Shown: positions 17,747 through 25,247 of the stretch, piece after piece | Numbering within the stretch: the first letter of the stretch is position 1 | How the letters are laid out: each line of letters begins with the position of its first letter | DNA from: Mycolicibacterium septicum DSM 44393 | Lineage (GTDB): Bacteria > Actinomycetota > Actinomycetes > Mycobacteriales > Mycobacteriaceae | Reading direction: 5' to 3' | NCBI RefSeq assembly: GCF_000455325.1 | Contig: NZ_HG322951.1 | Coordinates: forward strand, 2,568,188 to 2,632,187 | DNA: 64,000 nt | Translations under genes and position numbers: made by a program | The notes under the pieces: model-generated | Database searches by the model: none | Seen by the model: the letters and a program-made list of their open reading frames with translations, nothing else | Told to the model about the DNA's origin: nothing

Positions 17747-18907
17747 TCAGACGGTCGTGTAGCGGTTGGCGGGGCGGGTGAGGCCGAGCAGGCCACGCAG
17801 CGTGGAGGCTTCGTAAGCCTCGCGGAACAAGCCGCGGCGTTGCAGGTCGGGGACCAGTGCATCGGTGATCTGCTGCAGGTCGTGCGGCAAGGACGCCGGG
17901 CGCAGCCGGAAGCCGGTGGCGCCGGCGGTGTGCCAGGCCTGCAACAGGTCGGCCAGCTGACTCGGTGTTCCGACGAAAATCTCGGCGTCGCTGCGGTATT
18001 CGGTACCGGCCAGCTCGTCGAGACGGTCTCGTCGGGCCTGCGCCGCATCAATCGTGTCGTCGAGGAAGACCACCAGGTCGGCGAATACCCGCACCGGCGG
18101 AGCCTGCGTGGGGCGGAGCGCGGCGATGGTGTCGACCAGGGCAGTGACCTCGTCGGCGCTGTGCGGGGTGACGAACCCGACGTCGGTGCTGCCCGCGATG
18201 AGCTGGTAGGCGGGGTCGACGTGGCCGAGCGCGGCCACGATCGGTTGCCCCTGCGGCGGCCGCGGGGTGATCGACGGCCCCTTCACCGAGAACGACGCGC
18301 CCTCGAAATCGATGTAATGCAGTTTGTTTCGGTCGACGAACCTGCCACTGGCCACATCGCGGATCTCGGCGTCGTCCTCCCAGCTGTCCCACAAGCGACG
18401 CAGCACTTCCACGTAATCCGCGGCCTCGCTGAACAATTCGGTGGTCAGCACGGCACGATCCTCGGGCAGTGCGCGTCGGCCGAAGTGCGCGGCGGCATCC
18501 CGACGAGAGGACACCTGGACCCGTACCCCGGCGCGGCCGGTGCTCACGTAGTCGAGTGTCGCGATGGCCTTGGACGCATGGAACGGCTCGGTGTGCGTGG
18601 TGACGACGGTGGGCACCAACCCGATGTGTCGGGTGCGGGGCGCGACACGCGCGGCGATGAGCACCGCGTCGAGACGGCCGCGCACCCGGTCGATGCGGTC
18701 ATCGGGGCGGAACGGGTGATCGGACTGCAGGGTGAGTCCGTCCTCGATCGTGACGAAATCCAGCAGGCCGCGTTCGGCCTGGATGACCAGGTCGGTCCAG
18801 TAGCGCGGGGAGAGCGTTTCGGCGGGGCGGGCCAGCGGCTCGCGCCACGATGCCGGGTGCCAGCCGGTGCCATCGAGTGCGACGGCGAGGTGCAGAGAGG
18901 TGCCCAT
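17747..18907 (-). CDS. LLM-class flavin-dependent oxidoreductase
   Basis: 386-residue luciferase-like enzyme distantly related to the NtaA/DszA group. It begins LHLAVALDGTGWHPASWRE, followed by LLDFVTIEDGLTLQ, FHASKAIATLDYVSTGRAGVRVQVS and the GQPIVAALGHVDPAYQLIA segment. It probably works with free reduced FMN. It sits first in a two-gene operon with the larger NtaA-like enzyme, so the two may act on the same sulfur- or nitrogen-containing compound. No FMN reductase is adjacent here, unlike the pair at 47647-49580. Confidence 0.85.
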   Translation of the reverse strand: MGTSLHLAVALDGTGWHPASWREPLARPAETLSPRYWTDLVIQAERGLLDFVTIEDGLTLQSDHPFRPDDRIDRVRGRLDAVLIAARVAPRTRHIGLVPTVVTTHTEPFHASKAIATLDYVSTGRAGVRVQVSSRRDAAAHFGRRALPEDRAVLTTELFSEAADYVEVLRRLWDSWEDDAEIRDVASGRFVDRNKLHYIDFEGASFSVKGPSITPRPPQGQPIVAALGHVDPAYQLIAGSTDVGFVTPHSADEVTALVDTIAALRPTQAPPVRVFADLVVFLDDTIDAAQARRDRLDELAGTEYRSDAEIFVGTPSQLADLLQAWHTAGATGFRLRPASLPHDLQQITDALVPDLQRRGLFREAYEASTLRGLLGLTRPANRYTTV

Positions 18908-19120
18908 CGACGGTTCTCACTTTCAGTCGCGGTCTCTGGCGACAACGCGAGCTCACACCCGGGTAATCCCGGGCGGGAGCCGCTGCGAGTGTCCAACCCA
19001 GTTTGACCTGCCTGAAGAGATCCACGCAGGGTGATGCGAAATTGCGATCGGCCGCTACTGACCGTCGGGGCGAACGACCGGGCGGACAAGGTCTCGGCCC
19101 GGCCGTTCGGACGCATCGAG

Positions 19121-19633
19121 CTACTGCTGAGCTGCGGTTGCTCGCTGACGTGCGGATTTGATGGAGTCGGACAGCGTCCAGAAGGAAAGGCCGAGCAGTG
19201 GAATGTCTTTGAGTAGGAACTCGCCGGTCAATGACAACGCGGGAAACCCGCCGCCCTTGGGTTCGGTGACACCCGGAGTGGTGAACAGAAAGCTGACAGT
19301 GGCGAGGAAGAGCAGTATCGCCAGCAGGCTGCCGGCTATCGACAGCTTCGGTGCGATCGGCTTGATCGCGATGAGTGTGGCCGCGGTCAGCTCGAATACG
19401 CCGAGCAGCGCAGAGAAAGGGTAGACCGGAAGAAAGTTGTACAGCCAACCCATGAACGGGCTGTGTGCAACCAGGGGCTGGATCTGATGAGCTTCGAAGT
19501 CCGCGAACTTGAGGGCGCCGATCCACCCGATGACCACTACGAGCCCGTACCGGCCCACGATCGCCGCGATGGTGTCGATCGTCGAAATATGGACTGCATC
19601 AAGTAGTTTCGTCCGGTTTGCCGATGTCGTCAT
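19121..19633 (-). CDS. DUF417 (YkgB/RclC-like) membrane protein
   Basis: 170 residues with four hydrophobic segments. Family stretches are VVVIGWIGALKFADFEAHQI, IQPLVAHSPFMGWLYNFLPV, FLATVSFLFTTPGVTEP and GEFLLKDIPLLGLSFWTL. In E. coli the relative RclC belongs to a reactive-chlorine response, but its biochemical role is unknown. The start is MTTSANRTKL at 19633 with GGGGAAC upstream. Its promoter region carries the 20-bp dyad at 19693-19712 shared with three other promoters here, placing it in the proposed double-TetR regulon. Confidence 0.83.
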   Translation of the reverse strand: MTTSANRTKLLDAVHISTIDTIAAIVGRYGLVVVIGWIGALKFADFEAHQIQPLVAHSPFMGWLYNFLPVYPFSALLGVFELTAATLIAIKPIAPKLSIAGSLLAILLFLATVSFLFTTPGVTEPKGGGFPALSLTGEFLLKDIPLLGLSFWTLSDSIKSARQRATAAQQ

Positions 19634-19692
19634 GGTGGTTCCCCTGCCAATTGGTCGTGCTGATGGGTTTTGTGGATCGATGTAACCCACAA

Positions 19693-19712
19693 AATGGGTT
19701 GCGCAACCCAAT
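19693..19712. promoter_or_regulatory. Operator 1 of the ATTGGGT-N6-ACCCAAT family
   Basis: AATGGGT-TGCGCA-ACCCAAT; 17 of the 20 positions lie in a perfect or near-perfect dyad (TGGGTTGCGCAACCCA is fully palindromic). It lies about 60 bp upstream of the DUF417 start. An extra AACCCA arm at 19684-19689 overlaps it. Confidence 0.7.
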
Positions 19713-19807
19713 ATAACCACCCGGGCGAAGGAGATGTGGCAGTCCTGGTGCGACCGATGTCGAAGAATGCGCCGTCCGCGGCGTCCGGCCGCATTTTTGG
19801 AGGAAGT

Positions 19808-19827
19808 ATTGGGTTAGGTGACCCAAT
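19808..19827. promoter_or_regulatory. Operator 2 of the ATTGGGT-N6-ACCCAAT family
   Basis: ATTGGGT-TAGGTG-ACCCAAT: both 7-bp arms are exact. It lies just upstream of the TMEM175-like gene. Confidence 0.75.
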
Positions 19828-19833
19828 CGGGAT

Positions 19834-20484
19834 ATGATTCGGGCGTCACTGGGTCCCGGGGGAGCGGAGGGTGCCGCGTTGGCTGTGCAGCGATCACGCC
19901 CGGAGCGGGTGGCTTTGTTCTCCGATGCCGTGTTCGCAGTGCTTATCACCATCCTGGTGTTGGAGTTGAAACCTCCGTCCGCGGACACGTTTGGAGCGCT
20001 ACTGACGCTGTGGCCCACAGCGCTCAGCTATGCGGTCAGCTACCTGTTCATCGCGATTGTCTGGATGAACCATCACCATCTGTTGAGCTATGCGCAGCCA
20101 ACGACGGCCCGGTTGGTCTGGTCCAATTTCCTACACTTGTTCGCGGTGTCGTTGATCCCCTTCAGTACGGAGTGGATCGCGGATACTCAACTGGCGTCGG
20201 CCCCCGTCGCCCTGTACGCATTGATCTTTGTTGTCGTCAACGTGACCTATGTGGCGTTGTGTTGGGAGGCCGTGGACCAACCGTCGCACGAGGCGGCTTC
20301 CGCCAGACTGCGCCGCCTACTGCGCATGCGTTCGGTTGTCACGATCGGGGTCTTCGGCGCTTCCGCTGTAGTGGCGATTTGGTTCCCGGCGACGGCGATG
20401 ATCCTCATCTGTGCCTGCCTGGTGCTTTATCTGCGTCCTGACCCGGTGCGGGCAGAGGGGCGGCGTGCGGTCGACCGAGCGTGA
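19834..20484 (+). CDS. TMEM175/DUF1211-family membrane protein (putative K+ channel)
   Basis: 216 residues. The segment ERVALFSDAVFAVLITILVLEL is the TM1 signature (FSDAVFA) of the bacterial TMEM175 potassium channels; WMNHHHLLSYAQP and LFAVSLIPFSTEWI follow, with about six hydrophobic segments as expected for one TMEM175 repeat unit. Start choice is open: ATG 19834 gives the longest product but has little Shine-Dalgarno, while TTG 19879 is preceded by GGAGGG at about 8 nt and still keeps the whole signature. Operator 2 immediately upstream puts it in the proposed double-TetR regulon. Confidence 0.83.
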   Translation: MIRASLGPGGAEGAALAVQRSRPERVALFSDAVFAVLITILVLELKPPSADTFGALLTLWPTALSYAVSYLFIAIVWMNHHHLLSYAQPTTARLVWSNFLHLFAVSLIPFSTEWIADTQLASAPVALYALIFVVVNVTYVALCWEAVDQPSHEAASARLRRLLRMRSVVTIGVFGASAVVAIWFPATAMILICACLVLYLRPDPVRAEGRRAVDRA

Positions 20485-20521
20485 GAGCGACCCTCGCGTC
20501 GCTGCGACTGCCCTGGCGGTT

Positions 20522-22201
20522 TTACAGGTCCAAGACCAGATCACTGGCGGGCGCAGCGCAACAGATGAGGGCCGACCCTGGTGCGGGTGGGGCAAGTGGA
20601 TCGGTCACGTAATCGAAGCTGCCAGTGATCACCTCGGTCACACAGAGATGGCATACGCCGCTCCGGCAGGAGTACCGCGTCGGGACGTCGCAGGCCTCGG
20701 CCAGTTCCAACACGGTGCGGTGTCGCGGCGACCAGGGCACGGTCAGCCCTGAGCGGGCGAAGGTCACCGCGGCGCCGCTTCCGGGTTCACCGGCTGGAGG
20801 GTGCGGGCGACGTACCTGCGCTGTCGGCAGGGATCCTGGATTGACGGCCTGCCGGGCACCGAACAATTCCGAGTGGATGCGCGTGATTCCGGCAGCGGTC
20901 AGCGCAGCGGCCATGTCTTCCATGAAAGCCGACGGTCCGCAGAGGAATGCGGTGGCGTCAACCGGCAACGCGAGCGCGGCGATCTGCACGTCGCCAAGCC
21001 GTCCGCCCGCCGCCGAACTGTAAAAATCATGCCATTCGGCATTCGGCAGTGCCGTCAACAACGTGGCGATCTCGTCGCGGAACGCGTGCGAGGACTCGTC
21101 ATGCGTGGTGTGAACCCAGATGACCCGTCGGGAACTGGACGTGGCCGCCAGGTGATGCAGCATCGCCAGCACTGGCGTGACACCTATGCCGGCCGACATC
21201 AGGATGAGCGGGCCCGGGGCATCGACAAGCCGGAAATCCCCGTGCGGGGCCCCGACGTCCACAGAGGTGCCGACGGTGGCCGTGTGATGGAACCATTGGC
21301 TGACCAAGCCGTGAGGCTCTCGCTTCACGCTGATTCGGTACCTGTCACCCGTTGGGGCTCCCGATAGCGAATAGCTGCGTAGGGCCGGGGGCTGCCGGGG
21401 TGCAGCGATGCGGATAGTCACATACTGGCCCGGCAGCGGAGCAGGGAGGAGGCCGTCCGCTCGCAACTCGAATGACGCCACGTCGCTGGTCTCGCGGCGG
21501 ATGGCGCCGATGCGCATCGGACGAAAACCCCGCCAAGCCGGTTGGGGTTCGGCGGGGGGATCCGCCGACAGCAGCTCATGGAACGACTGTGCCCATCCAG
21601 GGCTCAATGCAGGGATTTCGGCGGCCAGGCGCATGCCGTGTTTGTCGGGATCTGGAAGGTAGAGCATTGCGTCGACCGCCGCGACCGACAATCGGTGTCG
21701 GCCCTGCCGGGTTTGGACGATCTGATCGCCGGCGCAGACCCGTCCTTCGGTGACGACCCGGAAGTAGAACCCCGGGCGGTGATGGGCGACCAGAAGTCGC
21801 GGCATGTCCGCTATTCCGAGGCGCATACCCACTCTGAAACAGGTGACGCGAGGTTGAGTCACCTCGAATTCGGCATCGCCGATCCGATATCGATCTCCGA
21901 TACACACGGTGTCGTCCGGCAGTCCGGATACGGTGAAGTTTTCGCCGAAGTGCCCGGGTGACAGGTCATCGCGCCCCAACTCGCGCCGCCAGTAGTCATA
22001 CGACTCGGCCTGATAAACCATGACCGCCCGGTTCTCGCCGCCGTGACCGTTGAGATCGCCCTGTCCATCGCCGTCGACATTTAGGCGGCGGACCTGAACG
22101 GGTCCCTCGACGGGCTCTTTGTAGATCGCGGTATGGATCGTCTTGCCCTGCCACGAAATATCTTTGGGCATTCCGACATTCACAGAAAGCAGCCGTGGCA
22201 T
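20522..22201 (-). CDS. MOSC domain - ferredoxin:NAD(P)H reductase - [2Fe-2S] fusion protein
   Basis: 559 residues in three modules. The first (about 1-210) is a YiiM-like MOSC domain: MPRLLSVNVGMPKDISWQGK, LNGHGGENRAVMVYQAESYDYW, HFGENFTVSGL. The second (about 230-450) is an FNR-type reductase: FAD motif RSYSLSGAP and NAD(P) motif LILMSAGIGVTPVLAML. The third (about 470-559) is a plant-type ferredoxin with CRSGVCHLC (C-x4-C-x2-C) and a distal cysteine in ICCA. MOSC domains bind molybdenum cofactor or sulfur carriers, so an N-hydroxyl-reducing or detoxifying electron chain is plausible. ATG 22201 has AGGAG upstream; the longer open frame to 23398 is not real. Confidence 0.88.
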   Translation of the reverse strand: MPRLLSVNVGMPKDISWQGKTIHTAIYKEPVEGPVQVRRLNVDGDGQGDLNGHGGENRAVMVYQAESYDYWRRELGRDDLSPGHFGENFTVSGLPDDTVCIGDRYRIGDAEFEVTQPRVTCFRVGMRLGIADMPRLLVAHHRPGFYFRVVTEGRVCAGDQIVQTRQGRHRLSVAAVDAMLYLPDPDKHGMRLAAEIPALSPGWAQSFHELLSADPPAEPQPAWRGFRPMRIGAIRRETSDVASFELRADGLLPAPLPGQYVTIRIAAPRQPPALRSYSLSGAPTGDRYRISVKREPHGLVSQWFHHTATVGTSVDVGAPHGDFRLVDAPGPLILMSAGIGVTPVLAMLHHLAATSSSRRVIWVHTTHDESSHAFRDEIATLLTALPNAEWHDFYSSAAGGRLGDVQIAALALPVDATAFLCGPSAFMEDMAAALTAAGITRIHSELFGARQAVNPGSLPTAQVRRPHPPAGEPGSGAAVTFARSGLTVPWSPRHRTVLELAEACDVPTRYSCRSGVCHLCVTEVITGSFDYVTDPLAPPAPGSALICCAAPASDLVLDL

Positions 22202-22271
22202 GCCGCTCCTTCCCGATGCCGTGCTGCGCGCTTGACGTGTCGCCAGGCGGCAAGGGCAGGTGGCCAGGCAG

Positions 22272-22291
22272 TTTGGGTTTTCCATCCCAAT
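22272..22291. promoter_or_regulatory. Operator 3 of the ATTGGGT-N6-ACCCAAT family
   Basis: TTTGGGT-TTTCCA-TCCCAAT, one mismatch per arm but the same spacing. It lies in the 210-bp divergent region between the MOSC-reductase and the double-TetR regulator, so it may also serve autoregulation. Confidence 0.6.
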
Positions 22292-22411
22292 ATGGCACCG
22301 CCCATGGGTGACGTCAATCGCGAGACGGATCAGCGGTCTGGGTGACGTTCCGGGCTCCTCCGCCTCAAACGTCAATCTCAGCATATGGGAGGGCGGTAAA
22401 CTGATCGGCAA

Positions 22412-23758
22412 ATGTACACAGCAGGCCCTTCCACAGGATTTACGGCCAAGGGCCGTGCCACCCGCGAACGCATTCTGCAGTCCGCCGCGCGGGTCATCCT
22501 CGATGATGGGCTGTCCGGGCTGAGCCTCGACAAGGTTAGGCAAGTCGCCTCGGTCAGCGGTTCGCAACTCAGTCACTACTACGCCGACAAGCAGGCGTTG
22601 ATCCGGGCGGTGATGGAAAGGCAGATGGAGGTCGTGCTCGGTTTCCACCGCCAGCCGATGCTCGGTGGGCTGGACACCTTCGACGACTTCGAGCGCTGGC
22701 TCGACCTCAACATGCGCTACCTGCGCAAGATCGGCTACACCGGAACGCCGACCTACCACGCGCTGGCGGGGCAGCTGATGAAGTCCGACGAGCAAACTCG
22801 GCAGGCGCTGGCCGCCGGGTATGAACAATGGATCTCCCAGCTGGAGCAGTCGTTTCAGCGCATGCTGGATCGCGGGGTGCTGGTGACATCGGCGGACCCC
22901 AAGGCGCTGGCGATGGTTGTCGTCGCCGGCCATCAGGGTGCGGGCACACTCACATTCGCCTACCGCCAGGAGTGGCCGCTGAGTGACACGCTCAGGTTTG
23001 TGGTCAATTACCTGCGCCTGTTTGCCGCTGATCCCGCCGAGCGGGTCGCACGTCCTCCGCGTCGGCGACGCGACCGGCGCAAGCCGACGGTTGTGGTTGA
23101 TGACGCCTCGCAGCGATTCACGCGTAAAGGCCTGGCGACCAGGGCTCGCATCATCGACGGTGCCGCTGAACTGATGTTCCGCGACGGGGTCGGCGGCACC
23201 AGTCTCGATGATGTGCGCCGGGCCGTCGGCGTGAGCGGGTCGCAGATCGCCCACTACTTCACCGACAAGCGGGACCTGACCCGGCAGGTGATCGCGGCAC
23301 GCGCAGACGATGTCCTTGAGTTTCACCGGCAGCCGGAGCTGGCGGCGCTCGGCAGCCTCGCTGCGATTCGTGCCTGGGCCAAAGCGTGTGAACGCCAACT
23401 GGAGACGGTCTATCTCCGTGGCGGGTGCATCTACGGCTCACTGACCGGCGAGCTTCTCGAAGAAGCCGAAGTCCTTGATGACCTGGCCGCCGGCTACGAG
23501 AAGTGGATCGACCTGTTCTGCGCCGGGCTGAGTGCGATGCGCAGCAATGGCGAACTCGTTGAGCAAGCCGACCCGCATCACCTGGCAGTGGCGCTTGTGG
23601 CTGCACATCAGGGTGGCACCATGCTGGCTTTCGCCACCGGTAGGCCCGAGCCGTTCCGTGCTGTGGTGGGAGCGGCGGTCGACTACGTCGCATCCTTTGC
23701 CCTGGCACCCGAGAAGCGTTCAGGGCGAGTGCCTTCCCGGCGCACTGCCAAGGCCTAA
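22412..23758 (+). CDS. Tandem (two-unit) TetR-family transcriptional regulator
   Basis: 448 residues containing two complete TetR units in one chain, about twice the usual 190-220. Unit 1 (about 1-210) has the HTH segment ATRERILQSAARVILDDG, then VSGSQLSHYYADKQALI. Unit 2 (about 231-440) has ATRARIIDGAAELMFRDG and VSGSQIAHYFTDKRDLT. An Arg-rich linker (PPRRRRDRR) joins them. Each unit has its own ligand-binding helical region ending in similar AHQG segments (VVVAGHQGAG, LVAAHQGGT), indicating internal duplication. It probably binds one palindrome as a single-chain pseudodimer. It lies between regulated genes, with operator 3 upstream of it. Confidence 0.87.
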   Translation: MYTAGPSTGFTAKGRATRERILQSAARVILDDGLSGLSLDKVRQVASVSGSQLSHYYADKQALIRAVMERQMEVVLGFHRQPMLGGLDTFDDFERWLDLNMRYLRKIGYTGTPTYHALAGQLMKSDEQTRQALAAGYEQWISQLEQSFQRMLDRGVLVTSADPKALAMVVVAGHQGAGTLTFAYRQEWPLSDTLRFVVNYLRLFAADPAERVARPPRRRRDRRKPTVVVDDASQRFTRKGLATRARIIDGAAELMFRDGVGGTSLDDVRRAVGVSGSQIAHYFTDKRDLTRQVIAARADDVLEFHRQPELAALGSLAAIRAWAKACERQLETVYLRGGCIYGSLTGELLEEAEVLDDLAAGYEKWIDLFCAGLSAMRSNGELVEQADPHHLAVALVAAHQGGTMLAFATGRPEPFRAVVGAAVDYVASFALAPEKRSGRVPSRRTAKA

Positions 23759-23825
23759 CCGATCAGGACGTTCTGTCCGGGTTGCGGATTCACCCTGGAC
23801 AAAAGTGGGTGGTGTGACCCAGAAT

Positions 23826-23845
23826 ATTGGGTTATAAGACCCAAT
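23826..23845. promoter_or_regulatory. Operator 4 of the ATTGGGT-N6-ACCCAAT family
   Basis: ATTGGGT-TATAAG-ACCCAAT, both arms exact, 71 bp upstream of the DUF427 gene start and downstream of the regulator stop. Confidence 0.75.
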
Positions 23846-23916
23846 GGGCGAAATATGTTGTCTGCAGGCTGCGATCGGTCGATGCGGGCGGCCAACTCGA
23901 GAGCGGGGAAGACTCG

Positions 23917-24792
23917 ATGGGACTGGCTTGGCAGCAGGGCCCACTGGCCTCCGGGTCGGTCGGACAATTTCTGACTCCGGAACCCTTGCCGAAACGGTTA
24001 CTGTTCGCTGAGCCGCTACGGCGTCGAATGCGGGTCAAGTTGGGCGACAAGTGGATTGCCGACAGTCAAGACGTTGTACTGCTGCACGAGCCGGGCCGCT
24101 ACCCGGTCGCTTACTTTCCTGCGGACGACCTCAGTCCGGGAGTCCTTGATGTCGAAGGGGTCGTCACTGATCACCCCGAGCTGGGGCCGGTGGAGTGGTT
24201 CAGTGCCCGGTCCGCCGATCGCTCGGTCAAACGGGCCGCCTGGCGATTCAGTTCTCTCCCTTCGCACGCGGGTGTTCTCCAGGACCGGTTCGCATTCGCT
24301 TGGCGGGCGATGGACGCGTTCTTCGAAGAGGATGAGCGCGTTGTCGGTCACGCCGCCGACGCATACCACCGTATCGACATCCGATCGACGTCACGGCACC
24401 TGGTCGTGCGTGACGGTGAGCGGGTCATCGCCGAGACGCGCCAGCCGCTGGCGCTATATGAATCGGGATTTGCCGCCCGCTGGTACGTGCGTCGCGAGGA
24501 TATCGACGAATCCGCCCTCAAACCGGTTGAGGGTCAGACGTTCTGTCCCTACAAGGGATTGGCTGATTACTACGACGTCGGCGACCGGCACCGGGCGGCA
24601 TGGTCGTATACACATGCGTGGACAGAGGTTGCCCGAGTGCGCAATCTCATCTCGTTCGAGCCCGACAAGGTCGATGTATACCTCGACGGTCGGCAGCTGG
24701 AACTGGAGCCTGGCCAGAACGTCATGCCACACGGCCTTGACCGCGGCCTGGACCCCGCAGAGGTTCTCGGCCGGTCAGAAGGCGACCGGTGA
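23917..24792 (+). CDS. DUF427-family protein with two repeats
   Basis: 291 residues of unknown biochemical role. The C-terminal half is a clear DUF427 unit: HLVVRDGERVIAETRQPLAL, YESGFAARWYVRREDID, QTFCPYKGLADYYDVG, FEPDKVDVYLDGRQL. The N-terminal half has a diverged copy (RVKLGDKWIADSQDVVLLHE, GRYPVAYFPADDL), so the protein is an internal duplication. ATG 23917 is preceded by GGGGAAG. It heads an operon with a VOC protein (GTGA overlap) and a flavoprotein oxidoreductase, and follows operator 4 directly. Confidence 0.85.
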   Translation: MGLAWQQGPLASGSVGQFLTPEPLPKRLLFAEPLRRRMRVKLGDKWIADSQDVVLLHEPGRYPVAYFPADDLSPGVLDVEGVVTDHPELGPVEWFSARSADRSVKRAAWRFSSLPSHAGVLQDRFAFAWRAMDAFFEEDERVVGHAADAYHRIDIRSTSRHLVVRDGERVIAETRQPLALYESGFAARWYVRREDIDESALKPVEGQTFCPYKGLADYYDVGDRHRAAWSYTHAWTEVARVRNLISFEPDKVDVYLDGRQLELEPGQNVMPHGLDRGLDPAEVLGRSEGDR

Positions 24793-25244
24793 CGATCCAG
24801 GCCAAACTGGAAGTCGTCACCGTCCCGGTGGCCGACCCCGACCGGTCGCTGCACTTCTATCGGGACCAGGTCGGATTCGTACTCGATGTGGACTATGCAC
24901 CGACGCCTCAATTTCGCGTCGTCCAACTGACGCCGCCCGGGTCGGGCACGTCAATACAGTTCGGAGTCGGGTTGACGGACGCGATGCCGGGCAGCCTACG
25001 CGGCATCTACCTGGTGGTATCCGATATCGAAGGCTACCGGGATGAGCTCATCGGACGCGGTGTCGCCGTCGGCGACATCGTGCACAAAGACGCCGACGGC
25101 GGGTGGCGTGGTTGCTTCCGGCCCGGTGTTGATCCGAACCGGTCGGATTACGCGAGCTTCGCCGACTTCCTTGACCCCGACGGCAACTCCTGGCGCCTGC
25201 AGGAACGTGACTATCCCCCTACGACGACACACGGAACGGATTGA
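24789..25244 (+). CDS. VOC-superfamily (glyoxalase-like) protein
   Basis: 151-residue single-chain VOC protein: LEVVTVPVADPDRSLHFYRDQVGF at the N-terminus, LRGIYLVVSDIEGYRDELIGRGV in the middle, and FADFLDPDGNSWRLQER at the end, which carries the usual terminal metal-ligand glutamate region. It may isomerise or conjugate a reactive small molecule, but the reaction is unknown. The GTG start overlaps the DUF427 stop, so the two are coupled. Confidence 0.83.
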   Translation: MTIQAKLEVVTVPVADPDRSLHFYRDQVGFVLDVDYAPTPQFRVVQLTPPGSGTSIQFGVGLTDAMPGSLRGIYLVVSDIEGYRDELIGRGVAVGDIVHKDADGGWRGCFRPGVDPNRSDYASFADFLDPDGNSWRLQERDYPPTTTHGTD

Positions 25245-25247
25245 CCA

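Noticed and set aside
22202..23398. N-terminal extension of the MOSC-reductase to 958 codons
   Set aside because: It runs antisense through the tandem TetR gene; the family start MPRLLSVNVGMP has its own ribosome-binding site at 22201.
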